Shown: piece by piece, positions 17,106-25,596 of the stretch
Position numbering within the stretch: the first letter of the stretch is position 1
How the letters are laid out: the number at the start of each line of letters is the position of its first letter
Origin: Chitinimonas viridis
GTDB lineage: Bacteria; Pseudomonadota; Gammaproteobacteria; Burkholderiales; Chitinimonadaceae
Assembly (NCBI RefSeq): GCF_030409555.1
Contig: NZ_JAUFPU010000008.1
Coordinates: 62,001-126,000, forward strand
DNA: 64,000 nucleotides
Direction: 5' to 3'
Position numbers and translations under genes: made by a program
Notes under the pieces: generated by a model
Told to the model about the DNA's origin: nothing
The model's database searches: none
Seen by the model: only the letters and a program-made list of their open reading frames with translations

Positions 17106-18008
17106 ATGACGAAACCTCTACGCTTTGATCTGAACGATCTGCGCTTGTTTGCTGCCGTGGCTGCGGCGGGGTCGCTCTCCAAGGGGGCGGCCAGTCTGCC
17201 GCTGGCGCTGTCAGCCGCCAGTGCCCGGTTAAGGCAGCTTGAGCACAGGCTGGGGCTGAGCCTGTTTGTGCGGCACGCTACTGGGGTGAGGTTGACGTCG
17301 GCCGGCGAGGTGCTGCTGGAACATGCCCGCCGATTGCTGCGTTCGGCACAGGACGCCCAACTGGCGATGGACGGCTTGAGCGGTGAGCAGCGCGTGGCCT
17401 TGCGGCTCTACGCTAATACCACCGCCAACAGCACGATACTGCCGGGCGCCCTGGGGCGTTTCCTGGCTGAGCATGGCTATGTTGATGTGACGCTGGTGGA
17501 GCGCCCCAGCCGCGAAGTGATTGCTGCGGTGGCGGCGGGCGAGGCAGACCTCGGTGTAATTGATGGCGACTATGAGCCCCCCGGCCTGTTGGCCTTGCCT
17601 ATAGGCCGGTACCGGCTGGCCGTGCTGGCGTCGCCCAGGCATCCATTGGCCGACAGGGCCAGTATCAGTTTTCGTGAACTGGCCAGCCATGACCTGGTGG
17701 GCTTGCCGGATGGCAGCTCCATGCAGGGTTTTGTGGAAAAGCTGGCCAGGCTGTCGGGCCTGGATCTGCATATGCGGGCCAGGGCGCCGAGCTTTGCCGC
17801 CATCGCCAGGCTGGTGGCGGGCGGGGCCGGTGTAGCCGTCGTACCGGAAGCCACCGGCCAGGGCTACCGGGATGCCATGGGCTTGGCCTTGGTCGCGCTG
17901 AGTGATGACTGGGCGGAGCGGGAGCTGAAGCTCTGCCTGCGCCAATGGGAGACCCTGCCCACCATGGTCAGGGCCCTGGCCGAAGCATTGAGCGGCATAG
18001 CACGGTAG
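17106..18008 (+). CDS. LysR-family transcriptional regulator
   Basis: At 300 residues from ATG 17106 it has the N-terminal winged helix (FDLNDLRLFAAVAAAGSLSKGAASLPLALSAASARLRQLEHRLG, shown in pieces: DLNDLRLFAAVAAAGSLSKG and SARLRQLEHRLGLSLFVR) and a type 2 periplasmic-binding effector domain (about residues 90-295). It is divergent from the EamA transporter gene with 87 bp between starts, so it probably regulates that gene and itself. An upstream in-frame ATG at 17037 would place unlikely sequence before the HTH and was not used. Effector unknown. Confidence 0.88.
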   Translation: MTKPLRFDLNDLRLFAAVAAAGSLSKGAASLPLALSAASARLRQLEHRLGLSLFVRHATGVRLTSAGEVLLEHARRLLRSAQDAQLAMDGLSGEQRVALRLYANTTANSTILPGALGRFLAEHGYVDVTLVERPSREVIAAVAAGEADLGVIDGDYEPPGLLALPIGRYRLAVLASPRHPLADRASISFRELASHDLVGLPDGSSMQGFVEKLARLSGLDLHMRARAPSFAAIARLVAGGAGVAVVPEATGQGYRDAMGLALVALSDDWAERELKLCLRQWETLPTMVRALAEALSGIAR

Positions 18009-18051
18009 CGCCAGACAGATATTGAGCCAAGACGAACGAGATCGCCCTGGC

Positions 18052-19032
18052 TCAGGCTAGCCAGCCGCTGGCCGCCCGCTTGACGCGGTCATTCACGGCC
18101 AGCCACGCCGCTGTCTGCGGGGGCTGTTCCAGCAGCAAGACGTCGAAGCGGTCGCCATCGTGCTCACGCAGGGTGGCATAGAGTGCGCGGGCATAGGATT
18201 CGGCGTTCAGGGGCATGGCATGGCATTCTGCGCCGCAGACTGCCTGCAGCATTTGCGAATGGTGCAGCAGGGCTACCCGCTGGCCTGCTTCAAAGCGCTG
18301 GTAGGCCTCGGCCTCCAGAGCGGCCAGGGGGCCCACCAGCAAAGGGGTGCGGGGGGCGTAGTGGGAATCGAGCAGGCCTGATACCCGCAGCTTGGCGGTG
18401 GTCGGTTTCTCGTGGTGTATCAGTTTAACGCCCAATACGGCTTCAATGGCTTCGGCCGGGATGCCACCTGGGCGCAGCAGGGTGGGGTGGGCATCAGTCA
18501 GGCCGACGATGGTGGATTCAACGCCTACTGTGCAGGGGCCACCATCAAGGATAAGGCCCAGCGCATCGCCGAATTCGTTGTAAACATGTCCGGCTGTCGT
18601 GGGGCTGACATGGCCGAACTGGTTGGCAGACGGGGCGGCCAGTCCACCGCCGAAGCGCTCCAGCAGGGCATGGGTGAGTGGGTGGGCGGGGGCACGCAGG
18701 CCGACCGTATCCTGCCCGCCAGTGACGGCGTCGGGTACATGGGGCTTGCGGCGCAATATCAAGGTCAGCGAGCCCGGCCAGAAGGCATCGGCCAGTTTCC
18801 AGGCAGCATCGGGGATATCCTGCGCCCAGTCGGCCAGTTGCTGGCGGCCAGCGATATGGACAATCACCGGATGGTCAGCCGGCCGGCCTTTCATGGCGAA
18901 GATCTTGGCTACCGCGTCGGGGCGGCTGGCATCGGCTGCCAGGCCATAGACGGTTTCGGTGGGAATGCCGACCAGCTCGCCTGCTTGCAGCAGTGCCAGG
19001 GCCTGGTCGAGGTCGGTGGAGATAGGGCGCAT
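18052..19032 (-). CDS. tsaC: L-threonylcarbamoyladenylate synthase (Sua5/YrdC type)
   Basis: The 326 residues comprise the YrdC domain (about 1-200), with PTETVYGLAADA, KIFAMKGRPADHPVIVH and SANQFGHVSPT, followed by a linker and a C-terminal Sua5 domain. It makes threonylcarbamoyl-AMP from threonine, bicarbonate and ATP for the t6A37 modification of ANN-decoding tRNAs. It is the long, two-domain form rather than the short TsaC. It ends close to and converges with the LysR gene, and emrB-like follows on the same strand upstream with a 49-bp gap. Confidence 0.92.
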   Translation of the reverse strand: MRPISTDLDQALALLQAGELVGIPTETVYGLAADASRPDAVAKIFAMKGRPADHPVIVHIAGRQQLADWAQDIPDAAWKLADAFWPGSLTLILRRKPHVPDAVTGGQDTVGLRAPAHPLTHALLERFGGGLAAPSANQFGHVSPTTAGHVYNEFGDALGLILDGGPCTVGVESTIVGLTDAHPTLLRPGGIPAEAIEAVLGVKLIHHEKPTTAKLRVSGLLDSHYAPRTPLLVGPLAALEAEAYQRFEAGQRVALLHHSQMLQAVCGAECHAMPLNAESYARALYATLREHDGDRFDVLLLEQPPQTAAWLAVNDRVKRAASGWLA

Positions 19033-19081
19033 GGGGCTATTTTATCGCGGTTTCAGGTTTGCGCCCGGTGTTGTCACTGGG

Positions 19082-20671
19082 TTAGTGCGCCACATCGGTG
19101 GCCTGCGCCATGCGCGGTGGCGTGCGCATCCAGAACAAGAGCGGCAGCAGCAGGATGATGATGGCGCCAAACCACAGGAACAGCTCGCTGAAAGCCAGCA
19201 GCATGGCCTGCTGGTTGACCTGCAGATTGATCAGGGCATAGGCCTTTTGGGTGGCGCTGGCGATGGCATCACCCTTTTGCTGGAACAGCCGGGTATAGGC
19301 CTCCAGCCTTTCGGCCATGGCGGCGTTGTCATGGGTCAGGTGCTCGACCAGCGCCGAGCGTTTGATGTCCTCGAACTTGACCAGCAGGGTGGCCGACAGC
19401 GCAATGCCTACGCTGCCCCCCAACTGCCGTACCAGATTGTAGAGGCCGGTAGCGTTGGGAATTTCGGTAGGCAGGATACGGGCCAGGCTGAGGTTGTTGA
19501 GCGGCATGAACACCAGACCCAAGCCAAAGCCACGTAGCAGCAAAGGCCAGAAGAAATCGGCCGCGCCCGACTCGGTGGTGAACAGGTGGTGACCCCACAT
19601 GGCGTACATGAACAGGGCGGCTCCCGCGATGATCAGCGCATGGGCCGGCACACCGCGGGAGATCAGCTTGGCGGCGATGGGCATGGCAAAAGCGGCCGCC
19701 AGGGCAGAGGGCAGGATGATCATGCCGGTCTGGAAGGCGTCGAAACCGATCAGGGTCTGGGCATAGACCGGGAACAGGAATACGGTGGAGAACAAAGCTG
19801 CACCCAGAAAGAAGGTGAACAGCAGGCCGGCCGAGAACTGCAGGTCCTTCATGATGCGCAGGTTGACGATGGGATGGGAGATCTCCAGCTGGCGGATGAC
19901 GAAGGCGAACAGCGACACGAAGCTGGTGACAGCGTAGGCGAGTATCTCGGTGGATTCAAACCACTCCAGCTTTTCACCGCGCTCCAGCATCAACTGCAGG
20001 CTGCCTATGCCGACGGCCAACAGTAGCAGGCCCAGGTAGTCCACGCTGCTGATCTGCCGGCGATGGGCGGAGTCCGGCACGAAGGCCAGCACCAGGAAGA
20101 GGGCGATGGCACCGAGGGGTAGGTTGATATAGAAGATCCAGGGCCAGGACCAGGTGTCGGTAATCCAGCCACCTACGGTCGGGCCAAGCGAGGGGCCGAA
20201 CATGATGCCTATGCCGAAGATGGCCATGGCCGTCGCCATCTCCTCGGCCGGAAAGACTTCGTACAGCGTGGCCTGTGCCGTAGCGATCAGACCGCCGCCG
20301 CCCAGACCCTGGACGATGCGCCAGAACACCAGCTCGCCCAGTGAGGTGGCATTGCCGCAGGCCCAGGAGGCGACGGTGAAGATGATGATGGACAGTGCCA
20401 GGTAGTTGCGGCGGCCTATCTGGTTGGCCAGAAAACCCGAGATGGGCAGGATGATGACGTTGGCGACCACATAGCCTATCGAGACCCAGGTGATTTCATC
20501 GAGCGTGGCACCCAGGGTGCCCATCATATGGGGTACAGCAACATTGACGATGCTGGTGTCCAGCAATTCCAGCACGCAGGCCAGCGTTACCGTGATCGCG
20601 ATGATGAAGCGGTTGCGATGGATGGCATCCGGATGGTTGCTGCGTAGCAGGCTGGGGAAGAAAGGCTTCAT
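19082..20671 (-). CDS. DHA2-family multidrug efflux MFS transporter (EmrB-like)
   Basis: The 529 residues contain 14 predicted membrane helices and the EmrB family signatures LDTSIVNVAVPHMMGTLGA (motif D1) and GFLANQIGRRNYL (motif A), with RIVQGLGGGGLIATAQA. DHA2 pumps export drugs with the proton gradient, working with an EmrA-type periplasmic adaptor. The adaptor is encoded at 22117-23178, but two unrelated genes lie between, so the usual emrA-emrB adjacency is broken. All are on the minus strand below a TetR gene, so joint control is likely. Confidence 0.9.
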   Translation of the reverse strand: MKPFFPSLLRSNHPDAIHRNRFIIAITVTLACVLELLDTSIVNVAVPHMMGTLGATLDEITWVSIGYVVANVIILPISGFLANQIGRRNYLALSIIIFTVASWACGNATSLGELVFWRIVQGLGGGGLIATAQATLYEVFPAEEMATAMAIFGIGIMFGPSLGPTVGGWITDTWSWPWIFYINLPLGAIALFLVLAFVPDSAHRRQISSVDYLGLLLLAVGIGSLQLMLERGEKLEWFESTEILAYAVTSFVSLFAFVIRQLEISHPIVNLRIMKDLQFSAGLLFTFFLGAALFSTVFLFPVYAQTLIGFDAFQTGMIILPSALAAAFAMPIAAKLISRGVPAHALIIAGAALFMYAMWGHHLFTTESGAADFFWPLLLRGFGLGLVFMPLNNLSLARILPTEIPNATGLYNLVRQLGGSVGIALSATLLVKFEDIKRSALVEHLTHDNAAMAERLEAYTRLFQQKGDAIASATQKAYALINLQVNQQAMLLAFSELFLWFGAIIILLLPLLFWMRTPPRMAQATDVAH

Positions 20672-20709
20672 GCTGTGACCTTGGCTGGGGCGGCTGGCGA
20701 GTAGATGAA

Positions 20710-21342
20710 TCAGGCTTGCCGGGAGAAGGCGAGCTTGATGCCGAGGAACAGGAACAAGACCCCCATGCTGCGGTTAAGCCACTGGGTAATGCCCTTGCCA
20801 GGCTGGATCAGGCTGCTGACCTTGGCGGCGGTATAGGCCAGGGTGTGGCACCAGAGCATGCCGTTGAAGTTGAATATCGCCCCCAGGAAGATGAAGGCCA
20901 GTGCCTTGCTGGGTGCGGCGGCATCAATGAACTGTGGTACGAAGGCCAGAAAGAACAGGGCTACCTTGGGGTTCAGTACGTTGGTCCAGAAGCCTTGCCA
21001 GAATATGCTGGACAGGGGCGCGGCCTGCAGCTTGGCCAGCTCACCCGGCGTGATGGCCTTGCTGCGCAGCATGCTGATGCCAACCCAGATCAGGTAGGCG
21101 GCGCCGATCAGCTTGACGATGGTGAAGGCCGTGGCAGAGGTCGCCAGGATGGCCGACAAACCCAAGGCCGTAGCGAAGATATGGACAAAGGTGCCCAGGC
21201 CTATGCCCAGCGCGGCGGCAGAACCGGCACTGAAGCCCTGGCCGGCGGCGCGGCTGGCGATGTAGAGGGAATCCGGGCCCGGCGCGATATTGAGCATCAG
21301 GCCGGACAGGATGAACAGCCAGAGGTCGTGGGTGCCGAACAT
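20710..21342 (-). CDS. LysE-family amino-acid exporter (RhtB-like)
   Basis: From ATG 21342 the protein has 210 residues and six membrane helices. It begins FILSGLMLNIAPGPDSLYI, the hallmark N-terminus of the LysE/RhtB translocators, followed by GLGTFVHIFATALGLSAIL and a helix with GAAYLIWVG. These export amino acids or related metabolites. It lies 10 nt after the phosphoesterase gene and 38 nt before the EmrB-like gene, inserted in the efflux operon. Substrate not predictable. Confidence 0.88.
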   Translation of the reverse strand: MFGTHDLWLFILSGLMLNIAPGPDSLYIASRAAGQGFSAGSAAALGIGLGTFVHIFATALGLSAILATSATAFTIVKLIGAAYLIWVGISMLRSKAITPGELAKLQAAPLSSIFWQGFWTNVLNPKVALFFLAFVPQFIDAAAPSKALAFIFLGAIFNFNGMLWCHTLAYTAAKVSSLIQPGKGITQWLNRSMGVLFLFLGIKLAFSRQA

Positions 21343-21352
21343 GGATTGGTCT

Positions 21353-22099
21353 CTAGGTAGGGGATACGAGGGCGTAGCCGGTGCGCAGGGCGTGTGCCCA
21401 GTCAGGCCGGCCATTGCGGGCTGCTTGTGCGGCGGCGGATTCAAAGTCATATGGCAGTGTAAGCAGATCGACCTGCCAGCCGTGCCCCAGGCGTTCGACG
21501 ATCGCGTAGCGGGCATCGGGGCTGCCGTTCTCTACCAGATGAAAGTGCGGGTGATCGTCATCGTAGGCCGGCAGGCCGACACTGCCAGGGTTGACTACCC
21601 GCCTGCCATCGGGGGCGCACAGGGTACGGGGGAGATGGGTGTGGCCGCAGGCGATCAGGCGCGCTGTCTCCTGGCCCAGGCGTGCAGCCAGCTCGGTGGG
21701 CGTGGCCATGTGGCAGCCTGTGGGGGTCACGGTTTCCATGCAATAGGCCAGGTCGCTGGTGGGGGTGCCATGGCAGAGCAGCACCTCGCCCATCCGGTGG
21801 GTGGGCAGCAGGCTGGCCAGCCACTGCAAGGTGGCAGGGCTGATCTGTTGGCGGGCGTGGCGATCACTGGCGGCCATGCTGGACAGGTGCTGGGTCAGCA
21901 ATTGCCGCTCATGATTGCCTGCCAGTTGCGGCCAGCTTTGCTGCCGCAGCAATACCGCAGTTTCTTCAGGCCATAGCGGCCCGCTCAAGCTATCGCCCAG
22001 ATTGGCGATCTGCGTGATGCCACGTCGGGCAATATCGGCCAGCACCGCTTGTAGGGCGGGGAGATTGCCGTGGATGTCGGAGATCAGGGCGAGGCGCAT
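21353..22099 (-). CDS. Metallophosphoesterase family protein
   Basis: The 248 residues show the full calcineurin-like metal site: DIHGN (8-12), GDSLSGP (about 36-42), GNHE (about 62-65), CHGTP and GHTHLP, then NPGSVGLP. This is the YfcE/MJ0936-like group, small cytosolic phosphodiesterases or phosphatases of unclear substrate. It lies 17 nt downstream of the EmrA-like gene and 10 nt upstream of lysE-like, within the TetR-linked run. Nothing links it to efflux except position. Confidence 0.88.
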   Translation of the reverse strand: MRLALISDIHGNLPALQAVLADIARRGITQIANLGDSLSGPLWPEETAVLLRQQSWPQLAGNHERQLLTQHLSSMAASDRHARQQISPATLQWLASLLPTHRMGEVLLCHGTPTSDLAYCMETVTPTGCHMATPTELAARLGQETARLIACGHTHLPRTLCAPDGRRVVNPGSVGLPAYDDDHPHFHLVENGSPDARYAIVERLGHGWQVDLLTLPYDFESAAAQAARNGRPDWAHALRTGYALVSPT

Positions 22100-22116
22100 G
22101 GTGTTTCTGCCTGGGT

Positions 22117-23178
22117 TCAGCGTATGCGTATGCTGGCCATGACGCTCATGCCCGGGCGCAATGGGGTGGCATTGTGGTCAAAAGCGGCCAGCCTGATCTT
22201 GACGGGCACCCGCTGCACCACCTTGGTGAAGTTACCGCTGGCGTTATCAGGCGGCAATAGCGAGAACTTGGCGCCGGTGGCCGAGCTGAAGGACTCCACC
22301 TTGCCGCTAAAGGCCTTGCCGGGGTAGGCGTCTACCTCGACAGTGACAGCCTGGCCGGCCCGCACATTGCCAACCTCGGTTTCCTTGAGATTGGCCGTGA
22401 CCCAGATATCGCTGAGTGGTACCACATACATCAGCGTCTGGCCTGCCTGCACCAATTGGCCGACTTCGACTGACTTCTTGCTGACCACACCGGTGATGGG
22501 GGCCAGTACCTCGGTATCCTTGAACTGGATGGCTGCCAGATCACGCTGAGCCCGAACAGAATCGACCTTGGCCTGGGCGGATTTCAGGCCGGCACCAGCC
22601 ACGCCTACCTGCTGGCTGGCGGCGCTGGCCGTATCGCGTGCGGTCCTCAGCTGAGATTCGGCCGAGCGTTGGGCTGCCAGGGCAGCATCCAGCTGGGCGC
22701 TGGATGCCATACCCTTGGCAGCCAATGAGCGGGTCCGTTCCAGATCATTGTGCGCCCGCTCGGCATTGGCCGCTGCCAGGGCAATGGTCGATTGCGCTGC
22801 GGCCGCGCTGGCCTGGGCATAGCCTATCTGGGCCTCGGCCTGACCGGTACTACCCTTGCTGCCGGCGGCAGCCATGGCGATCTTCAGGTCGGCCTCGGCC
22901 TGTGCCAAGCGGGCGCCGTAGTCGCGGTCATCTATTTTGACCAAAACGCTGCTGGCGCTGACGGGCTGGTTATCGGCCACCTTCACCGCCTGGACATAGC
23001 CGGACAGGCGTGCGGCGATGGGCACGATATGTCCCTCTACCTGAGCATTGTCGGTCTCGACATACGTGCGGCCATGCCACCAGTGATAGACCACCCAGCC
23101 TGCGATGGCGGCGATGGCGAGCGCCAGTACCAGCCTGGCCTTGGTCTGTTTCTGAGATGGGTTTGCGGTGTCGTTCAT
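22117..23178 (-). CDS. HlyD/EmrA-family periplasmic adaptor
   Basis: The 353 residues have an N-terminal membrane anchor (about 15-33, LVLALAIAAIAGWVVYHWW), a lipoyl/barrel-sandwich part (YVETDNAQVEGHIVPIAARLSGYV in the family form), a long alanine/glutamine-rich coiled coil (about 85-210) and a C-terminal beta-barrel with VVSKKSVEVGQLVQAGQ. This is the EmrA-type membrane fusion protein that couples an inner-membrane pump to an outer-membrane channel. It follows the TetR gene (75 nt) on the same strand. No TolC-type gene is near. Confidence 0.9.
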   Translation of the reverse strand: MNDTANPSQKQTKARLVLALAIAAIAGWVVYHWWHGRTYVETDNAQVEGHIVPIAARLSGYVQAVKVADNQPVSASSVLVKIDDRDYGARLAQAEADLKIAMAAAGSKGSTGQAEAQIGYAQASAAAAQSTIALAAANAERAHNDLERTRSLAAKGMASSAQLDAALAAQRSAESQLRTARDTASAASQQVGVAGAGLKSAQAKVDSVRAQRDLAAIQFKDTEVLAPITGVVSKKSVEVGQLVQAGQTLMYVVPLSDIWVTANLKETEVGNVRAGQAVTVEVDAYPGKAFSGKVESFSSATGAKFSLLPPDNASGNFTKVVQRVPVKIRLAAFDHNATPLRPGMSVMASIRIR

Positions 23179-23253
23179 GCGTGGCTCTTGAGGCTTGCAC
23201 CAGCTTGGGCTGGTGTCAGGGAGAGGTGGGGGTGTCAGCCGGGATGCTGAGAA

Positions 23254-23880
23254 CTATCGATGCCGCAGGCCCTGTACCAGTAGATCAAAATGGAAGCGGG
23301 CAAAGGCCTTGAGGTCGACCGGTTCGGTATCGCACAGCGCGAAGCTCTGCTTCCAGACCTTGATCATCACCAGCGGGGCGGTGACCGCCCGGGCGGCCAT
23401 CATGGGATCGACTTCACGGAACTCGCCGCTCTGTATGCCACGGTTGATCACGTCGGCAAACAGCCGGCGGCTACGCACCACGACTTCATCCACATAGAAA
23501 CGGGCCAGCTCGGGGAAATTGGTGGCCTCGGCAATCATCAGCCGGGAGATGCCGGAGGAGGTGGCGTGCTCCATCCGCTCCGCCCAACTGGAAAGCAGCT
23601 GCCACAACAGGTCGGACCAGGCGCCCTGATGCTCCTCTACCAGCGTCTCGGCGAACTCCAGCGCGGGGACGACGGTTTCGCGTACTACCGCCTTGAACAG
23701 CTCTTCCTTGTTCTCGAAGTACAGATAGACCGTGCCCTTGGTGACGCCCGCCAGCTTGGCGACATCATCCAGCCGGGTGGCGGCAAAGCCCTTGTCGGAG
23801 AACAGGGTCAGGGCGGCCTGGATGATCTCGGCCGGACGGGCATCCTTGCGGCGCTGCCAGCGTGGTAGGGGGGTGTTCAT
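23254..23880 (-). CDS. TetR/AcrR-family transcriptional regulator
   Basis: The 208 residues start at ATG 23880, which has AGGAG 6 nt upstream; longer in-frame extensions have no family support. The DNA-binding domain is clear: EIIQAALTLFSDKGFAATR, then DVAKLAGVTKGTVYLYFENKEEL (about 36-61). The rest is a helical ligand-binding domain. It heads the minus-strand run that includes the EmrA-like adaptor, phosphoesterase, LysE exporter and EmrB-like pump, and probably represses them. A 13-bp inverted repeat at 23938-23988 upstream is the likely operator. Confidence 0.9.
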   Translation of the reverse strand: MNTPLPRWQRRKDARPAEIIQAALTLFSDKGFAATRLDDVAKLAGVTKGTVYLYFENKEELFKAVVRETVVPALEFAETLVEEHQGAWSDLLWQLLSSWAERMEHATSSGISRLMIAEATNFPELARFYVDEVVVRSRRLFADVINRGIQSGEFREVDPMMAARAVTAPLVMIKVWKQSFALCDTEPVDLKAFARFHFDLLVQGLRHR

Positions 23881-23937
23881 ATGGGGCTCCTGGGCGGGTG
23901 AGGCCGTTACGGGGCGATGCGCCAAGCTGGGAGGTGA

Positions 23938-23988
23938 GTTAGTGACTTTTGAGTAATTTACTTCATTGCTGAACGAAAAGTCAATAAC
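23938..23988 (-). promoter_or_regulatory. Probable TetR operator and promoter
   Basis: GTTAGTGACTTTT (23938-23950) and AAAAGTCAATAAC (23976-23988) form an inverted repeat matching at 12 of 13 positions, 25 bp apart. On the minus strand the outer half contains TTGACT, and TAAATT follows about 18 bp later, plausible -35 and -10 boxes for the TetR gene start at 23880. Binding at both halves would cover this promoter. Confidence 0.5.
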
Positions 23989-24036
23989 TGCGGGCTTGGT
24001 TGTAAGCGGCAGGGGATTGGCGTAAGGTGGCCGGCA

Positions 24037-24876
24037 ATGCTCAGGGAAATTCATAAGAACAGTGTCCAAGTGACTGATATAAAGCTGGAAATAATCGAAT
24101 CTAAGGCGCTGCTGGCAAGTGGGCAACCGCCCTTGCTATTTATCCATGGCGCCTATGCCGGCGCCTGGTGCTGGCAGGTGCATTACCTGGCTTATTTTGC
24201 CCAACGCGGCTATCACAGCTTTGCCGTCAGCCTGCGTGGCCATGGCTTGAGCGAGGGGCGCGGCGGGCTGGCGGCCACATCGGTGCATGAGTACGCCGAG
24301 GATGTGGCCCAAGCCATCAGGTTGATCGAGATGCAGACCGGCCGTCGGCCGGTGCTGGTGGGGCATTCCATGGGTGGCTACCTGGCCCAGATGGTGGCGC
24401 GGGAGCAGGTGCTGCCTGGCCTGGCGCTGCTCGCTACGGTGCCACCCGAGGGCTTGATGGGGTCGGCACTGCATTTGTTCTGGCAGCATCCCCTGCTGCT
24501 GTGGGAGCTGAATCTGCTGCAGAACGGGGGCGTACCGCCCCGGCTCGACAAGCTGCGGGAGCTATTGTTCTCGGCCCATATCGTGGAGGCTGAGTTGCAG
24601 ACTTACGCGGCGCGCTTCCAGCATGAATCGGATCGCGCCCTGATAGACATGAATCTACCCCAGTTTGACCAGCGCCCGCCGCGCGGCATGCCGCCAGCGC
24701 TGGTTCTGGGCAGTCATGATGACAAGCTGATGCCCTGCCATCTGATCTACAGCGCAGCCCGGGCTTTGGGTGTGCGTGCCCATATGTTGCAAGGCCTAGG
24801 TCATATGCTGATGCTGGATGCCGGCTGGCAACTGGCTGCAGCGGCCCTGGCCGCGTGGTTGGAGGAGCTACCATGA
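24037..24876 (+). CDS. Alpha/beta hydrolase
   Basis: This 279-residue alpha/beta-fold hydrolase has the oxyanion segment FIHGAYAGAWCW, the nucleophile elbow GHSMGG (Ser111), a likely acid in GSHDDKLMP (about residue 228) and the catalytic His in GLGHMLML (about 252). It has no signal peptide, so it is cytosolic. The start is ATG 24037 with AAGGTGG upstream; GTG 24070 is an alternative. The stop overlaps the next gene by 4 nt (ATGA), so it is co-translated with the NlpC/P60 lipoprotein. Substrate unknown. Confidence 0.85.
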   Translation: MLREIHKNSVQVTDIKLEIIESKALLASGQPPLLFIHGAYAGAWCWQVHYLAYFAQRGYHSFAVSLRGHGLSEGRGGLAATSVHEYAEDVAQAIRLIEMQTGRRPVLVGHSMGGYLAQMVAREQVLPGLALLATVPPEGLMGSALHLFWQHPLLLWELNLLQNGGVPPRLDKLRELLFSAHIVEAELQTYAARFQHESDRALIDMNLPQFDQRPPRGMPPALVLGSHDDKLMPCHLIYSAARALGVRAHMLQGLGHMLMLDAGWQLAAAALAAWLEELP

Positions 24877-25415
24877 AGATAATAGCTGAGCCGCGTCTCC
24901 GGCTGCTGGGGGTAGCCTTGCTGCCTTTGTTGCTGGCCGCATGTGCCAGTGCGCCGGACAAGCCCGCCGGCAAGGTTGCCAGCAAGCCGCCAGCGGCTCG
25001 CCCGGTAGTGGCGCCCAGCCATATTGAGGTGAGCGCGGCAGGGCGTGAGATTGTGATGTATGCCCTGGGGCTGATTGATGTGGGCTATGTGTTTGGCGGC
25101 AAGAACCCGGAAGCGGGGCTGGATTGCTCGGGCATGGTAAGTTTTATCTTCCGTAATGCAGTGGGCATGGAAGTGCGCGGCAGCGCAGCCGATATCGCTC
25201 GCAAGGGACGGCCCATCAAGCGGGAGGAGCTGCAGGCCGGTGATCTGGTGTTCTTCAACACCATGAACCGCTCCTTCTCGCATGTGGGCATCTATATCGG
25301 CGATGACAAGTTCATCCACGCACCCAGCACCAAAGGTAGGGTGCGGATAGAGAGCATGAAGACCAAGTACTTTGCCACCCGCTATGAGGCCGCGCGCTCC
25401 TTGCTGGCGGGGTGA
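24873..25415 (+). CDS. C40-family (NlpC/P60) lipoprotein peptidase
   Basis: The 180 residues begin with a lipoprotein signal (LLLAAC, lipidated Cys24) and end with an NlpC/P60 domain: catalytic Cys85 in LDCSGMV, His137 in SHVGIYIG and His149 in FIHAP. Enzymes of this kind cut gamma-D-Glu-diaminopimelate bonds in peptidoglycan stem peptides from an outer-membrane anchor. GGAGGAG precedes ATG 24873, which overlaps the hydrolase stop (ATGA). The protein is short (one catalytic domain, no SH3 part), as in NlpC/Spr-like proteins. Confidence 0.9.
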   Translation: MKIIAEPRLRLLGVALLPLLLAACASAPDKPAGKVASKPPAARPVVAPSHIEVSAAGREIVMYALGLIDVGYVFGGKNPEAGLDCSGMVSFIFRNAVGMEVRGSAADIARKGRPIKREELQAGDLVFFNTMNRSFSHVGIYIGDDKFIHAPSTKGRVRIESMKTKYFATRYEAARSLLAG

Positions 25416-25527
25416 GTCGTGGCCTTCTAGATGACGAGCGTCAGCGAGGCTCCCGCGCGGCGGCGCGGGCGGGGGGTGTGGATTCAATCAGGGGAGAGCC
25501 CGCCGGTTCAGGCTGCGCTGCCGTTCA

Positions 25528-25548
25528 GCGCCAGGGTTACCCTGGCGC
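25528..25548. repeat. Perfect 21-bp palindrome between convergent genes
   Basis: GCGCCAGGG and CCCTGGCGC flank three bases. It lies between the C40 peptidase (+) and the dienelactone hydrolase-like gene (-). There is no T-run on either side, so it may be a factor-dependent stop or mRNA 3'-end stabiliser rather than a classic terminator. Confidence 0.45.
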
Positions 25549-25596
25549 CTGCTCGGTCAATGGTAGCTATTGATGACTTGATTCCATGACAGGCTC

